The position numbers were made by a program, and so were the translations under genes. Below are positions 7,160 to 12,931 of a stretch of 16,088 nucleotides of DNA, piece by piece. Below the pieces are notes generated by a model. The model was not told the DNA's origin. It saw nothing but the letters and a program-made list of their open reading frames with translations, and searched no databases. The stretch is taken from NCBI GenBank assembly GCA_035294325.1, contig DATGLE010000091.1:1-16088 (forward strand), given 5' to 3'. The stretch is from DATGLE01 sp035294325. Lineage in GTDB: Bacteria; Chloroflexota; Ktedonobacteria; Ktedonobacterales; Ktedonobacteraceae. How positions within the stretch are numbered: the first letter of the stretch is position 1; the number at the start of each line of letters is the position of its first letter.

Positions 7160-7468
7160 ATGATGCAGATCCATATTACCCTCCATGGGGCAATGCGTGT
7201 GGTCGCCGGGCGTCCAGTTGTCGACCTTGCGTTCGACGATTCCTCCGTTGCACTGGATAAGGCTCTCGAAGCCCTGCTCGCGGCACATCCCCGCGTGCGT
7301 CCATATCTGCTGGATGCACGCGGGGAACTGCGCCCGGCGCTGCGCGTGCTCCTCAACAACGAGCGACTCGATCCTGGCGCTCTGCCTCTCCCGATGCTGC
7401 ACGACAATGACCATCTCACTCTGCTGATGCCTGTAGCCGGTGGCGCTCCTTCATCTTCTGGCCTGTAG
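7160..7468 (+). CDS. MoaD/ThiS-like ubiquitin-fold sulfur-carrier protein with C-terminal tail
   Basis: This 102-residue protein matches the beta-grasp MoaD/ThiS pattern: first strand IHITLHGAMR, helix DKALEALLAAHP, LRVLLNNERL, then HDNDHLTLLMPVAGG. In MoaD and ThiS the last two residues are Gly-Gly, which is adenylated and thiocarboxylated to deliver sulfur for molybdopterin or thiamine. Here Gly94-Gly95 is followed by seven more residues (APSSSGL), so the protein would need trimming or works differently. Two adjacent ATG codons (7160, 7163) are possible starts; neither has a Shine-Dalgarno. The frame stays open back to 7067 through the repeat, but those residues do not fit the family. No MoaE, MoeB, ThiF or JAMM protease gene lies in the window. 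Confidence 0.78.
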   Translation: MMQIHITLHGAMRVVAGRPVVDLAFDDSSVALDKALEALLAAHPRVRPYLLDARGELRPALRVLLNNERLDPGALPLPMLHDNDHLTLLMPVAGGAPSSSGL

Positions 7469-7508
7469 CTAACACCAGGTGCAAGTTTCGCTGACTCTTC
7501 ACCAGAGG

Positions 7509-7525
7509 GTGCGCCGCAGGCGCAC
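7509..7525. repeat. Short hairpin with GCA loop after the MoaD-like gene
   Basis: GTGCGCC-GCA-GGCGCAC is a perfect 7-bp stem with a 3-base loop, 40 bases after the stop codon. No T-run follows, so it is not a standard intrinsic terminator. It shares the GCCGCAGGC core with hairpins at 7843, 8690 and 15688. Confidence 0.7.
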
Positions 7526-7546
7526 AACAACATGCACATGGCGTTA

Positions 7547-7633
7547 GCTAGTACTTTTGGCTCAGGAATGACCTGTTCTCGACGCGGATGAGGTACTATT
7601 ATGCTAGTACTCCTGGATTAAGGACCTGTTGTC
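7547..7633 (+). repeat. Short imperfect direct repeat pair
   Basis: GCTAGTACT and about 25 following bases (7547-7580) recur at 7603-7633, ending in CCTGTT-TC, with a 3-base gap and several substitutions. It may be a pair of protein-binding sites for the response regulator gene or a decayed duplication. Confidence 0.45.
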
Positions 7634-7767
7634 TTACCAATGCATAGCTGCGTGGATCAATCGCGCAGTTGCGCATGGAGGGTTGCCCTTGTTAGAGTGT
7701 ATCAGCAGGTTCTTACTCCCCGTTCCCCTGGAGGGAGTTTGATGCTCAGCATCTTCGCTCTCTCTCG

Positions 7768-7877
7768 CCGGGCATTCGTGCGGCGAAGCCGCACCTGGGA
7801 TGGTAGTATGTGGTGAAGCACATACTACCATACACGAAGCGAGCGCCGCAGGCGCGAGCAAGCGAGGGACCGGGCAT
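7768..7877. repeat. Composite palindromic element A (three hairpins, flanked by an 8-bp direct repeat)
   Basis: CCGGGCAT occurs at 7768-7775 and 7870-7877. Between them lie GTGCGGC-GAA-GCCGCAC (7778-7794), a long inverted repeat with 13-bp perfect arms and 6-base loop (7800-7831), and the 20-mer GCGAGCGCCGCAGGCGCGAG (7839-7858), whose core GCGCC-GCA-GGCGC is also a hairpin. The same 20-mer lies at the same relative place in element C. The flanking repeat resembles a target-site duplication of a small non-autonomous element, but 8 bp could be chance. No protein is encoded in it. Confidence 0.6.
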
Positions 7878-7972
7878 CAGGTAAACAAACTCTAATTTCG
7901 ATACAAACAAAGAGAAGGAGACGCGGTAGCCTTCCTCCGCATGAAGAAAGCGCGCCGCAAGTTTTTAGTGAG

Positions 7973-8665
7973 ATGGAAGAAAAGATACGTGTCCTCATTC
8001 TTGACGAGCAGCCCTTGTTTCGCGAGGGCATCCGTGCCACGCTGGAGCGCATGGGAGGCTGCGTCATTGTTGGTGAGCCGACAGATGCTGCCGATGTGCT
8101 TGATCTGGCAAGCAAGAATAATCCAGATGTTGCACTCATCGATGCAGGTCTCACTTCCTCCGATCCACTGGAGCTAGCCCGGCAGATGCGCCATCTCGCG
8201 CCGCGCACAGCGATTATCATGCTCACGCCTATAGAAGATGAAGAGCGCTTATTTCAATCCATCAAGGTCGGTGCGGCTGCTTATTACACGCGCACGATCA
8301 CGCCCGAAGAGCTGGCGGAGGCCGTGCGCAAAGTCAGCCATGGCGAATATCTCATTACCGACGATGTGCTTACAAAGCCGCAACTGGCTAACCGCGTTCT
8401 CAAGTCGTTCCGTGAGATGAAGGTCGAAGAGGAGAATGGCGAGCAGAAGGATCCCAACTCTCCGCTTTCCAGCCGCGAGGTAGAGATTCTTGACTATATC
8501 GCGCGCGGCAAGAGCAACAAGGAGATCGCGAAGGCCCTCAAGATCAGCGATCAAACGGTGAAGAATCATATTACCTCGATCCTCAAGAAATTGTCGGTAA
8601 ATGATCGTACCGCCGCCGTGGTCTATGCCCTGCGCCATGGCTGGATCAAAATCCACGAAGACTGA
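7973..8665 (+). CDS. NarL/FixJ-type response regulator, orphan
   Basis: The 230-residue protein has a receiver domain (1-120), a charged linker and a LuxR-type HTH (164-228: LSSREVEILDYIARGKSNKEIA, then ISDQTVKNHITSILKKL). Receiver landmarks are acidic pair Asp11-Glu12, phospho-acceptor Asp57 and Thr85. The nearly invariant lysine of the GYLLK position is Arg107 (AAAYYTRT), which could weaken the phosphorylation switch. No histidine kinase gene is adjacent. The ATG at 7973 is the only sensible start in frame but has no clear Shine-Dalgarno. The upstream gap carries element A and other repeats, and a perfect 61-base hairpin begins immediately after the TGA. Confidence 0.9.
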   Translation: MEEKIRVLILDEQPLFREGIRATLERMGGCVIVGEPTDAADVLDLASKNNPDVALIDAGLTSSDPLELARQMRHLAPRTAIIMLTPIEDEERLFQSIKVGAAAYYTRTITPEELAEAVRKVSHGEYLITDDVLTKPQLANRVLKSFREMKVEEENGEQKDPNSPLSSREVEILDYIARGKSNKEIAKALKISDQTVKNHITSILKKLSVNDRTAAVVYALRHGWIKIHED

Positions 8666-8726
8666 CACAGCGAACAGGATATGCAGCAGGAGCCGCAGGC
8701 TCCTGCTGCATATCCTGTTCGCTGTG
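8666..8726. terminator. Perfect 61-base hairpin abutting the response regulator stop
   Basis: Two 29-base arms (8666-8694 and 8698-8726) are exact reverse complements around a GCA loop. The stem starts on the base after the stop codon. A T-run is absent (ATATACTACAG follows), so termination or 3'-end protection of the mRNA is an inference from position. The apical GGAGCC-GCA-GGCTCC contains the GCCGCAGGC core of other hairpins here. Confidence 0.6.
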
Positions 8727-8777
8727 ATATACTACAGAAGCCAGATCATTCTAGAGATGCAGACAGGACGGTGAATT

Positions 8778-9503
8778 ATGCGCTGCCCCTATTGTGGAGG
8801 TCTCAACGCCGATCAGGCGCAATTCTGTAGATATTGCGGGAGAAGTTTCAGTCTTCCAACCTCATCCGGTCAACCTGCTTCACGCCAGCCGCCACCGCAG
8901 CGGCCACCATACCAGCAGCCGCAGCGGCCTGCGTACTTGCCCCCCCGGCCACCGCAGCAGATTACGCCGGTGCAGGCGCCACCATACCAGCGTCCCGATC
9001 CGAACCCTCCCGCGCTGCCGGATCCGCCGGAGCCACAGTATGCTTCCAGTGTGAGGAGAAGGCGTCAGAGCGGCGCCGCCCCGGCGCCCGCAACCCTGGC
9101 GCCCACCGCTCCCCCGGCGCCGGAACCGCCCGCGCCATTTCCCCCGCGCAACATGGATCAGCTTCGAGCGCTGGAGCCGGGCGCGCTGGCATATACGCTC
9201 GTCGGCGACGAGGTTGGCATGGGGAGCAAAAAGATCGTGCGCATTACCTATCCGCGCTGCACCGCCTGGCAGCAGGTCGCTACCCTGCTGAAAGCGTTCA
9301 AAGAGTACCAGACGGAGCAGTTCAACACGATTGTGATCCAGGGCGTCCTCGACCAGGACGGCAGCATCTATACCTTTAATAACGGTCAGCTCTGGTTTGA
9401 TCGCCATGTGCTCCTGGGAAGTCAGCTTATCAATCGCTACCAGATTGAGACCGGCACCGGCCTGGAAAGCGATTCTGTGCGCATCGTGCTGGCGGAAGAG
9501 TAG
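8778..9503 (+). CDS. Zinc-ribbon protein with proline-rich linker and unknown C-terminal domain
   Basis: This 241-residue protein begins with a compact zinc ribbon, Cys3-x2-Cys6 and Cys17-x2-Cys20 (CPYCGGLN, FCRYCGRSF). Residues about 28-125 are a Pro/Gln/Ala-rich low-complexity linker with repeated PP and QRP. Residues about 126-241 form a globular domain with alternating strands and helix (ALAYTLVGDEVG, WQQVATLLKAFKEYQTEQF, NTIVIQGVLDQDGSIYTFNNG) that I cannot assign. No membrane segment or signal peptide is visible. The ATG has AGGA 9 bases upstream. The stop is only 9 bases before the nucleoside phosphorylase gene, suggesting one transcript, though a shared role is not evident. Confidence 0.85.
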   Translation: MRCPYCGGLNADQAQFCRYCGRSFSLPTSSGQPASRQPPPQRPPYQQPQRPAYLPPRPPQQITPVQAPPYQRPDPNPPALPDPPEPQYASSVRRRRQSGAAPAPATLAPTAPPAPEPPAPFPPRNMDQLRALEPGALAYTLVGDEVGMGSKKIVRITYPRCTAWQQVATLLKAFKEYQTEQFNTIVIQGVLDQDGSIYTFNNGQLWFDRHVLLGSQLINRYQIETGTGLESDSVRIVLAEE

Positions 9504-9512
9504 GCGCGAGAG

Positions 9513-10820
9513 ATGCAGGTAGTAGCCCTGATCCGTAAAAAGCGTGATGGCGAAACGCTTGCCACGGAAGAGATAAACTGGCTGGTAGAGCAGTATACGC
9601 GGGATGCCATTCCCGATTACCAGATGTCGGCCTGGCTGATGGCTGTCTACTGGCGCGGCATGGATGCGCGCGAGACCGGCGACCTGACGCTGGCGATGGC
9701 GCATTCCGGCGAAGAACTGCGCATACGCGATACGATGTCTCCTGTCGTCGATAAGCACAGCACGGGCGGAGTGGGCGATAAGGTGACGCTGGCCGTCGCG
9801 CCGCTGGTGGCGGCATGTGGCGTCGCCGTGGGGAAGATGACCGGGCGCGGCCTGGGCCATACCGGCGGGACCGTCGATAAGCTCGAAGCGGTACGGGGGT
9901 TCCGTTCGGCGCTCTCGCGCGAGGAATTCATACACATTCTCAAGCAGCACAACATCGTGCTGGCCGGCCAATCCGCAGACCTGGCGCCTGCGGATGGCAA
10001 GATGTATGCCCTGCGCGATGTGACCGGAACAGTCGAGAGCATCCCGCTCATTGCCGCGAGCATTATGAGCAAAAAGCTGGCTATTGGCGGCTCGCACCTC
10101 CTGCTCGATGTCAAGTTTGGCTCCGGCGCCTTCATGAAGACGCCGGAGCGCGCGCGCGAACTGGCCGCAGCGATGGTCGAAATCGGCCGGGCGGCGGGCA
10201 TGCATACTGTAGCGGCGATTACTGCGATGGAGCAGCCATTGGGGCGCGCCGTTGGCAATGCGCTGGAGGTGGCCGAGGCTATCGCTATCCTGCACGGCCA
10301 GGGGCCGCAGGATGTCTCCGAACTCTGCTATCATGAGGCAGCCGAGTTACTGGTCATGACGGGCAGAGCTTCCGCGCTGGCGGAGGCGCGGCGGCTCGTT
10401 GAGCAGGCGATACATTCGGGCCGCGCCGTAGAGAAGCTGGCCGAGGTGATCGCGGCGCAGGGCGGAGACGCGCGCCAGATCGAGCAGCCGCGCCTGCTGC
10501 CCCAGGCCCCTGTACGTGTGATGCTTGCGGCTCCGCGCAGCGGCTACCTGGCCGCTATCGAGGCCGAACGCGTCGGGTATGTGAGCATGCTGCTGGGCGC
10601 CGGACGCTTCAAAAAAGGTGATGCGATAGATCACCGCACGGGGCTGATCTTGCAGGCAAAGGTGGGGGATTACCTGCGCGCGGGCGATCCGCTTGTGGAG
10701 ATCCATGCGCGCAGCGAGGGCGAGGCGGCTGTGGTGCGCGCCGAACTGCTGGGCTGCTACTCCTGGAGCGAGGCGCCCGTGAGCGGCGGTCCGCTAATCT
10801 ACGATGTTATCCGTCCGTAA
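9513..10820 (+). CDS. pdp: Pyrimidine-nucleoside phosphorylase
   Basis: The enzyme cleaves uridine and thymidine/deoxyuridine with phosphate to the free base and (deoxy)ribose 1-phosphate, in cytoplasmic pyrimidine salvage. At 435 residues it matches family length. Signature segments are VDKHSTGGVGDK (79-90, phosphate site), TGRGLGHTGGTVDKLEA (110-126, family signature), then Arg168, Ser183 and Lys187 at the base-binding positions. Lys108 sits where broad-specificity Bacillus-type enzymes have lysine and E. coli DeoA has methionine, so the ribose/deoxyribose-tolerant type is favoured over strict thymidine phosphorylase (deoA). The C-terminal domain (about 345-435) is complete. The ATG lies 9 bases after the zinc-ribbon gene with only a weak GAGAG, suggesting translational coupling. 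Confidence 0.95.
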   Translation: MQVVALIRKKRDGETLATEEINWLVEQYTRDAIPDYQMSAWLMAVYWRGMDARETGDLTLAMAHSGEELRIRDTMSPVVDKHSTGGVGDKVTLAVAPLVAACGVAVGKMTGRGLGHTGGTVDKLEAVRGFRSALSREEFIHILKQHNIVLAGQSADLAPADGKMYALRDVTGTVESIPLIAASIMSKKLAIGGSHLLLDVKFGSGAFMKTPERARELAAAMVEIGRAAGMHTVAAITAMEQPLGRAVGNALEVAEAIAILHGQGPQDVSELCYHEAAELLVMTGRASALAEARRLVEQAIHSGRAVEKLAEVIAAQGGDARQIEQPRLLPQAPVRVMLAAPRSGYLAAIEAERVGYVSMLLGAGRFKKGDAIDHRTGLILQAKVGDYLRAGDPLVEIHARSEGEAAVVRAELLGCYSWSEAPVSGGPLIYDVIRP

Positions 10821-10838
10821 AGGCGAGAGATTCGCCTT
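10820..10838 (+). terminator. Weak hairpin at the end of the phosphorylase gene
   Basis: AAGGCGA and TCGCCTT form a 7-bp stem with 5-base loop starting at the stop codon. The downstream sequence is A-rich rather than T-rich, so terminator activity is doubtful. Confidence 0.25.
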
Positions 10839-10898
10839 ACGAGAGAACGTAAATAAAAATAGAGAGCCGGTCATTATGTTTAGAAGAGTGTCTGAAAA

Positions 10899-11002
10899 CG
10901 AGCACCGCAGGCGCTTGCTCCAGAGATAGTAGTGTATGGGACAGGCGCTTCGCGCCTGCCCCATACACTACTATCGCCGCCAGTGCGCGGCGCAGCCGCG
11001 CA
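10899..11002. repeat. Composite palindromic element B (24-bp-arm hairpin with flanking small hairpins)
   Basis: The centre is an inverted repeat with 24-base arms (10925-10948 and 10952-10975) and a TTC loop. It has a single mismatch, which would be a G-U pair in RNA. On the left is a diverged CCGCAGGCGC motif (10904-10913). On the right is TGCGCGGC-GCA-GCCGCGCA (10984-11002), a perfect 8-bp stem. The layout parallels elements A and C, but the arm sequence is unrelated to either. It occupies most of the 285-base gap before the peptide-binding protein gene. Confidence 0.65.
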
Positions 11003-11068
11003 AGGATCTGGCGAGAGCGGGCGAAGCAGCAGGGGATGTATTGAGGGAATAGCACTCCGAACTCTTGC

Positions 11069-11082
11069 TGACATTGTTGTCA
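11069..11082. promoter_or_regulatory. Operator-like inverted repeat upstream of the lipoprotein gene
   Basis: TGACA-TTGT-TGTCA is a symmetric 14-mer ending about 10 bases before the Shine-Dalgarno AAGGAGG of the next gene. TAGATA at 11085-11090 could be a -10, but no well-spaced -35 is visible. A regulator site is plausible and untested. Confidence 0.3.
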
Positions 11083-11105
11083 TTTAGATAAAAGGAGGTT
11101 CCCCT

Positions 11106-12869
11106 ATGCGCTTTACCGGAAGACGTATTACGGGATTTTTGTCCCTGTTCTCCTGCTTGCTCATGCTGGCTCTGGCCGCCTGCGGCAGCAACGGCGGAAC
11201 GAGCGGGACCACAACCACGCAATCGACCAGAGCGCCGGCAAGCAAGCAGATCTTCGCCTGGCCCTTTCCTGTGCAAGATCTTCCTACCTTTGATCCGGCG
11301 CTCTCCACCGACGCCAACTCGAATACCGCTATCGACATGGTGTTCACAGGACTGGTAGAGTTCAACGATAAGTTGCAAATCATCGATCAACTGGCCGCCT
11401 CGCACCAGGTCTCCCCCGACGGCCTGACCTGGACCTTCCATCTGCGCCCCAACCTCAAATTCAGCGATGGCACGCCCTTAACTTCTCAGGATGTTGCCTA
11501 TAGCATCGACCGCTCGCTCAAGCCATCGCTCAAATCGGTGGTGGCGCCAACCTATCTGGCCCTGGTCAAGGACGCGGACAAGCGCAACAAGGGCCAGATC
11601 AAGACACTCATCGGCGATAGCCTGCTCACCCCCGATGCCAACACCATCCAGATTATTATCACCAGACCAGCCGCCTATTTCCTTGACGCCCTGGCCTATC
11701 CCTGCTCCTACGTCGTCGAAAAGAAGGTAATCGACCAGTACGGCGATACCAACTGGACCAGCCACCTCAACGCAGGTGGTGGCGATGGCCCCTGGAAGGT
11801 CTCGCAGTGGATTCACAACAAGGAAATCGATCTGGTGCCCAATCCCAACTACTACGGCCCGCGTCCACAGATGAGCAAGCTGGTCATCCCCTTCTACAAG
11901 GAGACCGATACCACTTACAGAGCGTATCAGGTTGGTCAGGTGAGTATATCACAGGTTCCGACGGCCAATCTTGCGCAGGCCAGAAGTCTACCGCAAGGCC
12001 AGTTGCATCCGGTCCCGGAACTCTGGATCTCCTTCTATAACATGAACTACCTGATGAAGCCTTTCGACAACATCAAGATCCGCCAGGCGTTTTCGCTGGC
12101 GATCAACCGCGAACTGATAGCGCAGAATATCTATCATGGCTCGGTCATCCCTTCGACGCACATCATACCGCAGGGCATGCCGGGCTACAATCCGAACCTG
12201 ACGCTGCCCGACGGCGTGAAAAACCTGGCCGGCGATCCCAGGCTGGCGCGGCAATTGTTCGATCAGGGATTGCAGGAGGAAGGGATGACGCGCGCCACGA
12301 TGCCGCAGATTACGCTGACCGCTGCACCGCAGGGCGTCGCCTCCTATGAGCAGGAGTTTACGGCAGTGCAGCAGATGTGGCAGAACGCGCTGGGCATCCA
12401 GGTTAAGCTCAACTTCGAGGACTATAACAAGTTCCTGGCCGATACCGACAACAATGCCGGCAATGCACACGGCCTGATGCTGTGGGCCTTTGGCTGGATC
12501 GCCGACTACCCCGATCCGCAGGACTGGACGACCTTGCAGTTCGGCAAAGGCGCACCCTATAACCAGACCAACTTCGGGCAGAACAACTCATCCACCGCGG
12601 CCGAGCAGCAGGCCATTCAGCAGCAATTGGCGCAGGCCGATGTGATGCAGGATCAGGCGCAGCGCATGGCTACGTATCAGAAGCTGGAGCAAGAACTGGT
12701 TAACCTTGTCGCCTGGGGGCCGGTCTATCAGGTAGTGTATCAGATAGTGCTCAAGCCCTGCGTGCAGGGCATGGTCTTCAACGATGAGTTCCTGGTCCCG
12801 CCCGACGACTGGGGTAATATCTACATCTCGAACAACCCGATCTGTATCAATGCCTCTGCATATCAGTAG
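11106..12869 (+). CDS. Peptide/oligopeptide ABC transporter substrate-binding lipoprotein (family 5)
   Basis: The 587-residue protein has a lipoprotein signal: positive N-terminus, hydrophobic core, and lipobox Leu23-Ala-Ala-Cys26, followed by a Ser/Thr/Gly linker. The mature part fits solute-binding family 5 (OppA/DppA type): PTFDPALSTDANS near the start, GLVEFNDKLQIIDQLAASHQ, SPDGLTWTFHLRPNLKFSDG, LTSQDVAYSIDRSL, and FDNIKIRQAFSLAINRE. It would be anchored outside the membrane and deliver peptides or similar ligands to an ABC importer. AAGGAGG lies 7 bases before the ATG. No permease or ATPase genes adjoin; it is bounded by element B and a terminator, so its transporter partners must lie elsewhere. 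Ligand identity cannot be read from sequence. Confidence 0.93.
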   Translation: MRFTGRRITGFLSLFSCLLMLALAACGSNGGTSGTTTTQSTRAPASKQIFAWPFPVQDLPTFDPALSTDANSNTAIDMVFTGLVEFNDKLQIIDQLAASHQVSPDGLTWTFHLRPNLKFSDGTPLTSQDVAYSIDRSLKPSLKSVVAPTYLALVKDADKRNKGQIKTLIGDSLLTPDANTIQIIITRPAAYFLDALAYPCSYVVEKKVIDQYGDTNWTSHLNAGGGDGPWKVSQWIHNKEIDLVPNPNYYGPRPQMSKLVIPFYKETDTTYRAYQVGQVSISQVPTANLAQARSLPQGQLHPVPELWISFYNMNYLMKPFDNIKIRQAFSLAINRELIAQNIYHGSVIPSTHIIPQGMPGYNPNLTLPDGVKNLAGDPRLARQLFDQGLQEEGMTRATMPQITLTAAPQGVASYEQEFTAVQQMWQNALGIQVKLNFEDYNKFLADTDNNAGNAHGLMLWAFGWIADYPDPQDWTTLQFGKGAPYNQTNFGQNNSSTAAEQQAIQQQLAQADVMQDQAQRMATYQKLEQELVNLVAWGPVYQVVYQIVLKPCVQGMVFNDEFLVPPDDWGNIYISNNPICINASAYQ

Positions 12870-12879
12870 CGAAAACTTC

Positions 12880-12931
12880 ATAACCGAAAAAAATGAAGCA
12901 CGGCGCGCCGTGCTTCATTTTTTTCGGTTAT
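12880..12931. terminator. Bidirectional intrinsic terminator between convergent genes
   Basis: A perfect 52-base palindrome: GC-rich core GAAGCACGGCG/CGCCGTGCTTC, then seven A on the left and seven T on the right, closed by outer CGGTTAT-type arms. Each strand reads stem followed by a U-tract, so it should end transcripts from both the lipoprotein gene and the kinase gene. It overlaps the kinase stop codon. Confidence 0.9.

Noticed and set aside
9513..10820. Calling the phosphorylase deoA (strict thymidine phosphorylase)
   Set aside because: Lys108 in GKMTGRG corresponds to the broad-specificity Bacillus-type enzyme, where E. coli DeoA has methionine.
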